From assembly GCA_934630735.1 (NCBI GenBank), contig CAKTWK010000040.1:1-19247 (forward strand): 19,247 nucleotides of DNA. The letters are read 5' to 3'. Position numbers and translations under genes: made by a program. A model generated the notes under the pieces. It saw only the letters and a program-made list of their open reading frames with translations. It was not told the origin of the DNA and made no database searches. Positions 1-7,228 of the stretch are shown piece by piece; the first letter of the stretch is position 1, and every line of letters starts with the position of its first letter. This DNA is from an uncultured Collinsella sp. (lineage in GTDB: Bacteria; Actinomycetota; Coriobacteriia; Coriobacteriales; Coriobacteriaceae).

Positions 1-197
1 CATTAAGTGCTCTTCGGCTCGTGCGGAACTCGCGATAAATCTCACAGGCCGCGCCCGGCCCCCTGTGGGCGAGCAAGCTGCGGAAACTCGGTCGGTCCAG
101 AGCAATATCGTGCGAACGGAATTCTGGCTAATTTTTTGTTCGCCTGGTTGATCTAGTTGATGGAGCCTATCTATACCCTCTTGTGGACTGAGGAGTG
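1..197. other. Intergenic DNA with no recognised gene
   Basis: I find no convincing coding frame, RNA gene or ribosome binding site here. CACAGG at 43-48 is mirrored by CCTGTG at 62-67 around a GC-rich loop, but no T-run follows, so it is not called a terminator. An AT-rich patch at 131-140 and a TTGATC/CTATAC pair near 148-176 resemble promoter elements only loosely. This is the 3' side of the PTS gene, beyond its terminator. Confidence 0.5.
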
Positions 198-245
198 TCC
201 CAAACTGCCGGCAGAAAAGGAACGTCCCTAAGTGCCGAGTTGGGA
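192..245. repeat. Imperfect palindromic hairpin with a duplicated GTCCC motif
   Basis: TCCCAA at 198-203 pairs with TTGGGA at 240-245. The pairing continues inward with small bulges: CT/AG, then CGGCA at 209-213 with TGCCG at 233-237. This makes a bulged stem of about 13 bp with a 19-nt loop. Within it a related motif occurs twice in direct orientation: GGAGTGTCCCAAACTGCCG at 192-210 and GGAACGTCCCTAAGTGCCG at 219-237, 27 bases apart. A third, weaker relative is TGTCCCAATTCTCCGG at 2433-2448. The shape resembles REP-type extragenic palindromes, but whether it is dispersed in the genome cannot be seen here. Confidence 0.45.
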
Positions 246-281
246 TAAAAAGGCGGAGGCCCTGGTGAGGGTCTCCGCCTT
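246..281 (-). terminator. Rho-independent terminator of the PTS permease gene, probably bidirectional
   Basis: Positions 251-263 pair with 268-280 in a 13-bp GC-rich stem containing one G-U pair and closed by a 4-nt loop. On the minus strand the stem is followed by TTTTTAT (complement of 245-251). On the plus strand a shorter TTTGTT follows. It lies 37 bases beyond the stop codon of the PTS gene, so it most likely ends that transcript. Confidence 0.9.
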
Positions 282-317
282 TGTTACAGGGGGCGATGCT
301 ATCCGCTGGCTGTGGGA

Positions 318-2321
318 TTAGACCAGGCGGGCGTTGATCGTCTTGGCGATCTCGGCGGCGTCGGTGGAACCCTTGACGGTGGCACGGAAGTCCTCGTCCA
401 TGAGCGCCTCGGCGACCTTGGACAGGATCTTGAGGTGCGTGGTGCCAGCCTGTGCACCCGGGATGAGCAGCGCGATGGCCACGTTGACGGGAGCGCCGTC
501 CATGGTGTCCCAACCGGTCACGCCGGACTCGTCCTTGACGACGATGACGGCAGCCTCGGAAATGGCGTCGGACTTGGCATGCGGGATGGCGAAGCCCTCC
601 ATCATGCCCGTGGTGCCCTCGGCCTCGCGGGCCAGGAAGGCGTTCATCACAGCGTCGGCGTCGTTGGCGACACCGGCCTTGACGGCCTGGTTGGAGACGA
701 AGCTCAGGGCCTCGTCACGAGAAGCGAAGTCCTCGGCGACAAAGACGTTCTCGACCTTCACGAAGTCGGCAGCCTCGACCTTGGGAGCCTCGACGGCAGC
801 GGCCTTGGGGGCCTCAACCGGCTTGGCTGCAGGGGCAGCCTTCTGGTTCTTCTCGAAGTCGTACTTCTTGAAGGCCACGAACAGGATGCCACCGACCACA
901 GCACCAATAAGGATCGCGAGGACCCACAGCGGTCCGTTCTCGACAACGGGCAGGACCAGGAAGCCACCGTGAGGCGCCGGATCGTGAACGTTGAACATAA
1001 TGGTCAGGATCGAAGCGATGGAAGAACCGAGCATCATGATGGGCATGACGGGCCAGATGTTCTTGGTCATGAACGGAATGGCGCCCTCGGTGATGTGGGT
1101 GCAACCAAGGATGAGGTTGACGATACCGGCGTCGTGATCCTCCTGGCTGAAGTACTTCTTGCCGACAACGACGGCGAAGGTGGTGATCAGCGGCGGAACG
1201 ATGCAGGCGGCGGAGACGGCAGCCATGAAGTTGGTGCCGAAGTTGTAGGTGTCGGTGCCAACACCGGCGGCCAGGGCCTCGGTAAGCATAGCGGTACCGG
1301 TGACGTAAGCAGCCTTGTTGACCGGGCCGCCCATGTCAAAGGCGCACATGCAGCCAATGGCAAGACCCAGGACAACGGCGCCAGAGGCAGACAGACCCTT
1401 GAGGAAGTCCATCATGGCGGTGTTGATGGCAGCCATGGGGCCGGAAATGCCGAGCATGACCAGACCGACGATGGCGGTCGAGAACAGCGGGTACAGGAAG
1501 ATAGCCTTGAGGCCGTCCAGGTTCTTGGGCAGACCGGCAAAAACCTTCTCGAGCAGCAGGATGACATAGCCAGCGAGGAAGCCGCCGACGATGCCGCCCA
1601 GGAAGCCGAAGCCCACGCCGGCGCCACCGGCGTCGATCATACCGGTATCGGCGTTAACGGGCAGGCCCTGGATGGCGATCATACCGGCAACAAAACCGGG
1701 GACGAGTGCCGGGCGCTTGCCGATGGACTCGGCGATGTAGGCGGAAAGCACGGGAACCATGAGGTTCATGGCGATGCCGCCGACGATCTTGAGCATGGCG
1801 GCGAAGCTGTTGTAGTCGGCAGCCGTCGAATCGAAGGACGTGATGCCCCACAGGAACGAGACGGCTGTCAGGACACCACCGGCGACGACGAAGACCAGCA
1901 TGTGGCTGACGCCGTTCATGAGGTGCTTGTAGATGACGTGACCGATGGACTCCTTCTCCTCGACCTCGTCCTCGACATCGGCAGCAGCCGCAACCGTGTC
2001 GTCGCCCTTGGCGGCGAGAGCGCGGTCGATCAGCTTTCCGGCGGCCTCGACGGACAGGGCCTTGGAAACACCGACGGAAACCATGGGCTTACCGGCGAAA
2101 CGCTCCGCCTGGACATCCTTGTCGGCTGCGACGACGACGGCCTTGGCGCCAGCGATCTCGCTCTTAGTGAGCTCGTTCTCGACACCGACCTGGCCATGAG
2201 TCTCGACCTTAATGGTCAGACCGCGCTCGGCAGCTGCCTTCTCCAGCGCCTCCTTCGCCATGAAGGTGTGCGCGATGCCGGTCGGGCAACCGGTGGCGGC
2301 GATGATGTCAAACTTAGCCAT
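318..2321 (-). CDS. fruA: PTS fructose-family permease, fused IIB-IIC-IIA
   Basis: A 667-residue phosphotransferase-system permease that imports and phosphorylates a sugar at the membrane. Domains in order are IIB (about 1-105, phospho-cysteine C12 in the ATGCPTG motif), an acidic linker (106-125), membrane IIC (about 126-485, with GFLGGIVGGF and FDMGGPVNKAA), an Ala/Pro/Glu/Val-rich linker, and IIA at the C terminus (about 525-667, active-site H581 in GFAIPHAKSD). The start is set by AAGGAGGG four bases before ATG at 2321; the open frame extends upstream to 2591 but lacks a ribosome binding site there. The gene stands alone, divergent from an RpiR-type regulator. No 1-phosphofructokinase gene is adjacent, so fructose is only the family default and the true sugar is uncertain. 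The leader carries two GC-rich hairpins near 2344-2383. Confidence 0.93.
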   Translation of the reverse strand: MAKFDIIAATGCPTGIAHTFMAKEALEKAAAERGLTIKVETHGQVGVENELTKSEIAGAKAVVVAADKDVQAERFAGKPMVSVGVSKALSVEAAGKLIDRALAAKGDDTVAAAADVEDEVEEKESIGHVIYKHLMNGVSHMLVFVVAGGVLTAVSFLWGITSFDSTAADYNSFAAMLKIVGGIAMNLMVPVLSAYIAESIGKRPALVPGFVAGMIAIQGLPVNADTGMIDAGGAGVGFGFLGGIVGGFLAGYVILLLEKVFAGLPKNLDGLKAIFLYPLFSTAIVGLVMLGISGPMAAINTAMMDFLKGLSASGAVVLGLAIGCMCAFDMGGPVNKAAYVTGTAMLTEALAAGVGTDTYNFGTNFMAAVSAACIVPPLITTFAVVVGKKYFSQEDHDAGIVNLILGCTHITEGAIPFMTKNIWPVMPIMMLGSSIASILTIMFNVHDPAPHGGFLVLPVVENGPLWVLAILIGAVVGGILFVAFKKYDFEKNQKAAPAAKPVEAPKAAAVEAPKVEAADFVKVENVFVAEDFASRDEALSFVSNQAVKAGVANDADAVMNAFLAREAEGTTGMMEGFAIPHAKSDAISEAAVIVVKDESGVTGWDTMDGAPVNVAIALLIPGAQAGTTHLKILSKVAEALMDEDFRATVKGSTDAAEIAKTINARLV

Positions 2322-2446
2322 GTGTCCCTCCTTTTTAAGTTTTGCGCCCGCAGGCGCTCCCCTACACGCGCGTCCTTGCGCGCTTTTCCACAACTGAAAG
2401 ATACCAACCCAGCGCTTTTGCGGAAAGGGAAATGTCCCAATTCTCC

Positions 2447-2486
2447 GGTGAAAGGTTCTTTCATAACCGTAAACGGTAGGTGAAAG
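2447..2486. promoter_or_regulatory. Candidate operator palindromes between the PTS gene and its regulator
   Basis: TGAAAGGTTCTTTCA at 2449-2463 is a perfect palindrome with 6-bp arms. ACCGTAAACGGT at 2466-2477 is a second one with 5-bp arms. GGTGAAAG occurs in direct orientation at 2447-2454 and 2479-2486, exactly 32 bases apart, about three helical turns. They sit just downstream of the candidate PTS promoter, where a repressor would block transcription. RpiR-family regulators generally bind inverted repeats. Assignment of this site to the adjacent regulator is inference from position. Confidence 0.5.
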
Positions 2487-2512
2487 TTTACCATCAACAC
2501 CTGAAACGGCAA
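2485..2512 (-). promoter_or_regulatory. Candidate promoter for the PTS permease gene
   Basis: Read on the minus strand, TTGCCG (2512-2507) and TAAACT (2490-2485) are separated by 16 bases, each matching 4 of 6 consensus positions. It would give a leader of about 155 nt before the ATG at 2321, with the palindromes 2449-2477 falling at the start of the transcript. Confidence 0.4.
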
Positions 2513-2520
2513 GGTGTATC

Positions 2521-2550
2521 TTGTAAATGAAAATGCCCGTATACTTATGC
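2521..2550 (+). promoter_or_regulatory. Candidate promoter region for the RpiR-type regulator
   Basis: TATACT at 2540-2545 is a good -10 box (5 of 6) but has no well-spaced -35. TTGTAA at 2521-2526 is spaced 18 bases from TTATGC at 2545-2550. One of these combinations probably drives the regulator; I cannot choose between them. Confidence 0.35.
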
Positions 2551-2593
2551 ATTGGAAAACAAGTCCGATTTTCATGCCAACCAGGAGCCATCC

Positions 2594-3451
2594 ATGACCG
2601 ATAGCAGCAAGAGCGCGCTCTCCCTTATTAGCACTCATCAGGGATATAGTGGATCCGAGCAGCGCATTGTCGACTATATATTGGAGCACCAGTCCGAGGC
2701 GCCGCGCCTGACGGCCGCACAGCTCTCACGAGCCGCCGCCACGTCCGAGGCGACGGTTTCGCGCTTTTGCCGCAAGCTGGGCTTTGGCAGCTTCCGCAGC
2801 TTTCAGTTTTCGCTGGCACGCGACTTGGAGAGTCAGCGCAACGAGGGGCTGACCGACGAGGTCTCGCTCGACAACATGGAGCAGAGCCTTAAAAATATCC
2901 TCGCCGCCAAGGTGAGCGAGCTTAACGCGACCATCGACGGCATTGACCACGATACGCTAACGGCCGTTGTGCACGCGTTAAAAAATGCGGGTGTTATTGA
3001 GTTTGCGGCCGTAGGCAACACCAACGCCGTCGCGCTCGACGCGACGTTTAAGTTTTCGCAGCTGGGCCTGCGCTGCATGGCGAGCACCATCAGCGAGACG
3101 TCAATCGGCTTTGCGCTCACGTTGCGCCCCGGCGACGTTATCGTGCTGATCTCGAACTCCGGCAAGTCACGCCGTCTGAATCGCATGGCAAAAGCGGCTC
3201 GCGACTGCGGTGCCACCGTGGTCGTCATCAGCAGCGACAGCAAGTCTCCACTTGCGCGCCTAGCCGACTACACCTTTAATACCGTCAATCACGAGGCGCT
3301 GCTGACAACGGGCGACTTCGCGTTCTCCAAGATGAGCGCCACGATGATCATAGAGGTCATCTACAACTTCCTACTGCCCGAAATCGAGGACGCCCGAGAG
3401 CACATCAGCTACTACGAGGAGCTCATCCAGCCGGATAAGGTCGTGGAATAG
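2594..3451 (+). CDS. MurR/RpiR-family transcriptional regulator (HTH + SIS)
   Basis: A 285-residue cytoplasmic DNA-binding regulator. The N-terminal HTH_6 domain occupies about 1-78, with the recognition region at 40-64 (LTAAQLSRAA, then ATVSRFCRKLGF). A SIS sugar-phosphate-binding domain spans about 125-255, with AVGNTNAVALDA at 139-150 and LISNSGKS at 185-192. The length is normal for the family. The start at 2594 is preceded by AGGAG; a start at 2552 would add 14 residues unlike the family and lacks a Shine-Dalgarno. It is transcribed divergently from the PTS permease, so it probably senses the phosphorylated sugar and controls that gene and itself. The exact ligand cannot be read from sequence. 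A strong terminator lies about 90 bases beyond its stop. Confidence 0.9.
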   Translation: MTDSSKSALSLISTHQGYSGSEQRIVDYILEHQSEAPRLTAAQLSRAAATSEATVSRFCRKLGFGSFRSFQFSLARDLESQRNEGLTDEVSLDNMEQSLKNILAAKVSELNATIDGIDHDTLTAVVHALKNAGVIEFAAVGNTNAVALDATFKFSQLGLRCMASTISETSIGFALTLRPGDVIVLISNSGKSRRLNRMAKAARDCGATVVVISSDSKSPLARLADYTFNTVNHEALLTTGDFAFSKMSATMIIEVIYNFLLPEIEDAREHISYYEELIQPDKVVE

Positions 3452-3481
3452 ACATTTTGGCGAGCCGACAAACGCCACTCA

Positions 3482-3639
3482 CCACGAAACCGGCCCATCT
3501 ACTACGTTTTATCCGTATAGCCCAACCACATCCCGAAAATAGAGAAAACCGCAGGCGTTCTGCCTGCGGTTTTCTTTTTACAATTCTTGGCGTGGTTGCC
3601 GATAGCCTATTAAACGTAGTAGATGGGCCGGTTTCGTGG
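3482..3639. repeat. Perfect 28-bp inverted repeat flanking a terminator
   Basis: The 28 bases at 3482-3509 are exactly reverse-complementary to 3612-3639. Symmetrically inside, CAACCAC at 3523-3529 pairs with GTGGTTG at 3592-3598 (both 14 bases from the inner arm end). At the centre is the 13-bp terminator stem 3544-3556/3562-3574. The whole element of 158 bases could fold as one long interrupted hairpin. It lies between the convergent ends of the RpiR-type gene and recN. It has no ORF, and no target-site duplication is evident at the flanks. It may be a MITE-like or extragenic palindromic element. Confidence 0.85.
3543..3580. terminator. Bidirectional rho-independent terminator
   Basis: 3544-3556 pairs perfectly with 3562-3574 (13 bp, 5-nt loop GTTCT). 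On the plus strand TTTTC and TTTTTA follow; on the minus strand TTTTCTCTATTTT follows. It is positioned to end both the RpiR-type transcript (plus) and the recN operon transcript (minus). Confidence 0.92.
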
Positions 3640-3672
3640 CGGCCGGGTCGGAAATGCATGTGGCGGCTCGGC

Positions 3673-5301
3673 CTAAGCGCGCGCTTCTTCCAGCATCTGC
3701 TTGGCGTGCGCTAGGCTTGCCTCCGATTGATCGCCGCTCAGCATGCGAGCGATCTCTGCGGTGCGGGCATCGCCGGTCACCTCGTCCAGGTGCGTCTGGG
3801 GAACATCGCCGGGCTCTTTACTGACCACGTAATGCTTGTCGGCCATGACAGCAACCTGCGCCAGGTGCGTTACGACGATGACCTGATGCGTGGCGGCAAG
3901 ATCGGCCAGCACGCCAGCAAGAGCACGAGCCGTGGAGCCGCCGACACCGGCATCGACCTCGTCGAACACCAGCGTATCGACACCATCAGCGTTACCCAAA
4001 ACCACCTTGCTCGCCAGCATAACGCGGCTGAGCTCGCCGCCCGAGGCGATGCGGCGCAGAGGGCGCGGTGTGAGGCCGGAACCGCTGCGATACAAAAGCT
4101 CGTAGCTCGAAGGGCCCGCCGGCGTCCACTCGGCGCGGGGAAGATCACGCGACTCCCAGACGAGTTCGGCGCTGCCCATTTCCAGGCGTGCCATCTGACG
4201 ACCCACCTCGTGACAAAAACGCGGGGCTGCCGTATTGCGTGCGCGCTTAAGCGCCTTGGCAGCGGCGAACAGTTCGTGCTCCGCCGCGCCGAGTGCCTCG
4301 CGTGCCTTCCTAATCTGCTCGTCACCATCGTCCACCAGCGATAACAACTCCCGCGAGCGGTCACGCATGGCAAATACATCGTCCATGGTGGGACCCCACT
4401 GCCGCAGAAGTCCCTTAAGGTCGGAATACCGCTCTCGCATGCGAGCGAGCTCGCGAGGATCGAACGCAACACCATCGCGATAAGCACGCAGCTCATTGGC
4501 GCAATCCTCGAGTGAGATGCAGGCGTCCGAAAGTGCGTCGGCGATGTCACCCAGTTTGCGATCGACGGTCGCCATGCGCGACAGTTCTGCCACAGCGCTG
4601 TTCACGGCATCGAGCGCTCCCCCTTCGGAAGTAAGCGATGCATGGGCATCGTTGGCCGTCGCCACCAGCACCTCGGCATGCTCGGAGCGCGGCAGCAGCT
4701 CCTCGAGCTCCTCATACTCACCCGGCTTGGGGTCGACCTCGGCGATACGCTCCAGAGCGAAGCGCGCCTCCTCGACGCGACTCCCCTGCGCACGCGACGC
4801 CTCCTCTACGCGACGGACCTCCTTGGCAGCCGCACGCGACGCCTTAAAGCAGGCACGGTACTTTTCCAGCGCCTCGAGCGCAGAGCGACCAGCCCAGGCA
4901 TCGACCATGGCAACATGATGTGCCGGATCGAGCAGGCGCTGGTGTTCATGCTGGCCGCACAAATCCATCATCACACCGACGCGCTCGGAAAGCTCGCGCA
5001 CGCTGGCAATGCGACCATCAATCTTGACGCGGCTGCGGCCCTCGGCAGAAAGGCTGCGCTGCACGGTGAAGCCCTCCGTGTCGTGCGGACCATCGAACAA
5101 GCGCGCCTCGACGCTCGCAAGCGCCTCGCCCTCGCGCACGGTCGAGGAATCCGCGCGTTCGCCCAAAATGAGCTTAAGAGCCGAGAGCAGCGCAGTCTTG
5201 CCGGCGCCGGTCTCGCCAGTCAAAACCGTTAGGCCGGCACTCGGCACCAACGTCGCCGCTCGAATGAGCGCGATGTTGGAAACCTGCAGCTCATCGATCA
5301 T
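3673..5301 (-). CDS. recN: DNA repair protein RecN
   Basis: A 542-residue SMC-like ATPase acting in recombinational repair of double-strand breaks. The Walker A motif GETGAGKT is at 29-36, a long coiled-coil middle follows, then the ABC signature SGGELSR at 420-426, Walker B LVFDEVD at 444-450 and the H-loop VTHLAQVA (H479). The length is close to the usual 550-570. I chose ATG at 5301 (MIDELQ) because TATGGAG lies 6 bases upstream; ATG at 5313 has no ribosome binding site. The start overlaps the nadK stop by 11 nt, implying translational coupling. It is the last gene of the efp-recN operon, and a terminator lies about 100 bases beyond its stop. Confidence 0.96.
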   Translation of the reverse strand: MIDELQVSNIALIRAATLVPSAGLTVLTGETGAGKTALLSALKLILGERADSSTVREGEALASVEARLFDGPHDTEGFTVQRSLSAEGRSRVKIDGRIASVRELSERVGVMMDLCGQHEHQRLLDPAHHVAMVDAWAGRSALEALEKYRACFKASRAAAKEVRRVEEASRAQGSRVEEARFALERIAEVDPKPGEYEELEELLPRSEHAEVLVATANDAHASLTSEGGALDAVNSAVAELSRMATVDRKLGDIADALSDACISLEDCANELRAYRDGVAFDPRELARMRERYSDLKGLLRQWGPTMDDVFAMRDRSRELLSLVDDGDEQIRKAREALGAAEHELFAAAKALKRARNTAAPRFCHEVGRQMARLEMGSAELVWESRDLPRAEWTPAGPSSYELLYRSGSGLTPRPLRRIASGGELSRVMLASKVVLGNADGVDTLVFDEVDAGVGGSTARALAGVLADLAATHQVIVVTHLAQVAVMADKHYVVSKEPGDVPQTHLDEVTGDARTAEIARMLSGDQSEASLAHAKQMLEEARA

Positions 5302-6151
5302 GACGAACTCCATAGAACACGCGGCTTACCGAGTTATAGAAGCTCTCGGGGCCGTAATCCAGCAGCAGTACATCGCCGGGGCCTCGGCGCACTGCCACGC
5401 TCTCGACCGTGCCGTCGCAGGTAATAAACTGTCCGTCGATAGCGATGGCAGGCACACTCGGGCGGTCGTCGGACATAAAGATCTCGACGACATCACTTGG
5501 CGAGGTCAAAAAGGCGCGAGCCTGAATGGTATGCGGAGCGATGGGCACGCAAACCATACCCGTATAATCGGGGCTCACGATGGGGCCGCCGGCGGAAAGC
5601 GCATAGCCGGTGGAGCCGGTCGCCGTCGACACGACGACACCATCGCCGCGCAAGCGGTCGATATGGTGGCCCGACACGGTGATGTCGAACTCGACCATAT
5701 CGGACAGGGGCCCACGCGTGAGCGCCATGTCGTTGAGAGCAAACGAACGCACGACATCCTTCGTGCCGTCCTCACGCACGGAAACGATGTCTGCAGCGAT
5801 GGTAGCGCGGCGGCTCACGTGGAGCTCACCGGACAGGGCATCGCTCACAACCTGCAAAATATCGCGTTCCTCGGGACTGGCCGCCGTCAAAAAGCCCAGG
5901 TGACCATAGGAAAGACCCAAAATGGGAATCTCGCGGTAATTGAGGATACGGGCGGCGCGCAGAAGCGTGCCGTCGCCGCCGAGCGTAATGACCAGGTCGG
6001 CATCGTCAACATCGGGCGTGCTCTTAATCTTGGAGCGCTGATCGGCCGCCCATGCGACCTCGTAGCCCTGGCGCGAAAGCCAAAGCTCGAGCATCAGGCC
6101 ACTCTCGACCGCCTCTTGCTTGTAGTAATTGGGAACCAGAAAGACCTTCAT
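5291..6151 (-). CDS. nadK: NAD kinase
   Basis: A 286-residue cytoplasmic enzyme phosphorylating NAD to NADP with ATP or polyphosphate. The GGDGT catalytic motif is at 58-62, GHLGFLT at 83-89, FALND at 137-141, and the diagnostic GDGVVVSTATGSTGYALSAG block starts at 169. All core motifs are intact and the length is typical. The ATG overlaps the tlyA stop (ATGA), and its 3' end overlaps recN by 11 nt. The tlyA-nadK-recN order is common in actinobacteria and Firmicutes. The ribosome binding site is weak (GAGAAAG 11 bases upstream), so expression probably depends on coupling to tlyA. Confidence 0.96.
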   Translation of the reverse strand: MKVFLVPNYYKQEAVESGLMLELWLSRQGYEVAWAADQRSKIKSTPDVDDADLVITLGGDGTLLRAARILNYREIPILGLSYGHLGFLTAASPEERDILQVVSDALSGELHVSRRATIAADIVSVREDGTKDVVRSFALNDMALTRGPLSDMVEFDITVSGHHIDRLRGDGVVVSTATGSTGYALSAGGPIVSPDYTGMVCVPIAPHTIQARAFLTSPSDVVEIFMSDDRPSVPAIAIDGQFITCDGTVESVAVRRGPGDVLLLDYGPESFYNSVSRVFYGVRHDR

Positions 6152-6960
6152 AGCGTTGCCGCTTTCTCGCTCAAAGCCGACACCTGGGATTGCAACTCGT
6201 CATCGGAGCGCTCGCCGGGGACAAACCTCGTGCCGTACAGGAAAAACTCAACGTTGCCCTTGGCGCCATGGATGGGTGACACGCACACGTCGACCGGGAA
6301 GAGGCCCTTCGCGGCAAACAGCTCAATCGCCGCCACGAGCGTATCGCGGCGGACGGAGGGGTCGGTCACGATACCGCCCTCGCCCACCAGCGCCGCCGGC
6401 GCCTCAAACTGCGGCTTTACGAGCGTGCAAAACGAACCAGAAGGCTTCAGGCACGCCAGCACGGCATCGATGATATTCGCGATACTCGTAAACGACACGT
6501 CGCACACAGCCAGGTCGATAGCGCCGCCGTAGCCGAGCTCGGGCAACTGCGTCACGTTGGTGCGTTCATGGAGCGTCACGCGATCGTCTTGACGCAGTGA
6601 CCAGTCGAACTGGGCACGGCCCACGTCGACCGAGACAACGGTCGCGGCGCCGCGCTTGAGCAGGCAATCGGTAAAGCCGCCGGTAGAGCAGCCTACGTCC
6701 AGGCAGGCAAGCCCCGTGGGATCGATACAAAACGCATCGAGCGCACCCTCGAGCTTAAGGCCACCGCGCCCAACGTACGGAATACGACCCTTCACATGCA
6801 GCGGCAGGCCCGGTGTCACCTTGAGCCCCGGAGAGGTCAAACGCTCGCCGCCGCTCGAGACCAAGCCGGCCATAAGAGTGCGAAGGGCATCCGCGCGATC
6901 GGCGCAGATGCCCTGTGAAATCAGTTCGTCATCGAGACGCACGCGTTTCATGAATGCCAT
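6148..6960 (-). CDS. tlyA: TlyA-family rRNA 2'-O-methyltransferase (hemolysin A family)
   Basis: A 270-residue protein with an N-terminal S4 RNA-binding domain (about 5-65) followed by an FtsJ-like SAM-dependent methyltransferase. YVGRGGLKLEGAL contains the catalytic lysine K69, the SAM motif CLDVGCSTGG is at 86-95, and CDVSFTSI gives D154 and LVKPQFE gives K182. TlyA proteins methylate ribose 2'-OH of 16S and/or 23S rRNA; some relatives are linked to capreomycin sensitivity. The start is uncertain: ATG at 6960 shares TGATG with the xseB stop, ATG at 6951 (MKRVRLD) is an equally family-like start, and a TTG lies at 6963. It is embedded between xseB and nadK in the operon. Confidence 0.93.
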   Translation of the reverse strand: MAFMKRVRLDDELISQGICADRADALRTLMAGLVSSGGERLTSPGLKVTPGLPLHVKGRIPYVGRGGLKLEGALDAFCIDPTGLACLDVGCSTGGFTDCLLKRGAATVVSVDVGRAQFDWSLRQDDRVTLHERTNVTQLPELGYGGAIDLAVCDVSFTSIANIIDAVLACLKPSGSFCTLVKPQFEAPAALVGEGGIVTDPSVRRDTLVAAIELFAAKGLFPVDVCVSPIHGAKGNVEFFLYGTRFVPGERSDDELQSQVSALSEKAATL

Positions 6961-7226
6961 CAACCATTCGTATCCGGAGACGCGGCCTGCCTATCCTGGG
7001 ATTCGTTTGCCGCATCCTCATCGTATTCCTGCTCGAGCTTGTCGGCCTCACGCGGCGTCAGCTCAAACTTGTCGACCATATCGACCGCACGGGAGCCCAG
7101 CTCGATCGCCTCGTCAAACAAATCGAGCGAACGCTCCAGGGACGTATCCTTGGAGCGAACGGTAGCGATGATCTGGTCCAGGCGATCCGAGATCTCATCG
7201 AAGTTACGGACGGAACCCTCTGGCAT
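6960..7226 (-). CDS. xseB: Exodeoxyribonuclease VII small subunit
   Basis: An 88-residue XseB protein, slightly longer than the typical 60-80. The helical core reads FDEISDRLDQII then SLERSLDLFDEAIELG, the family signature. The C-terminal 20 residues are acidic, polar and probably disordered. XseB binds XseA to form exonuclease VII, which degrades single-stranded DNA. GAGGAG five bases before the ATG is a strong ribosome binding site and lies in the last two Glu codons of nusB. The partner xseA, usually adjacent, is not in this window. Confidence 0.9.
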   Translation of the reverse strand: MPEGSVRNFDEISDRLDQIIATVRSKDTSLERSLDLFDEAIELGSRAVDMVDKFELTPREADKLEQEYDEDAANESQDRQAASPDTNG

Positions 7227-7228
7227 GG

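Noticed and set aside
41..69. CACAGG/CCTGTG inverted repeat as a terminator
   Set aside because: The arms are only 6-8 bases and no T-run follows on either strand.
312..2483. Long plus-strand open frame of 723 codons opposite the PTS gene
   Set aside because: It is an antisense shadow of fruA, with a low-complexity Gly/Asp/His/Val composition and no domain motifs. High GC makes such frames long.
2322..2591. 90-residue N-terminal extension of the PTS gene to 2591
   Set aside because: The extension crosses the promoter and palindromes and overlaps the regulator start. The AAGGAGGG site fixes the start at 2321.
5009..6532. 507-codon plus-strand frame across recN, nadK and tlyA
   Set aside because: It crosses three well-supported genes in antisense and resembles none.
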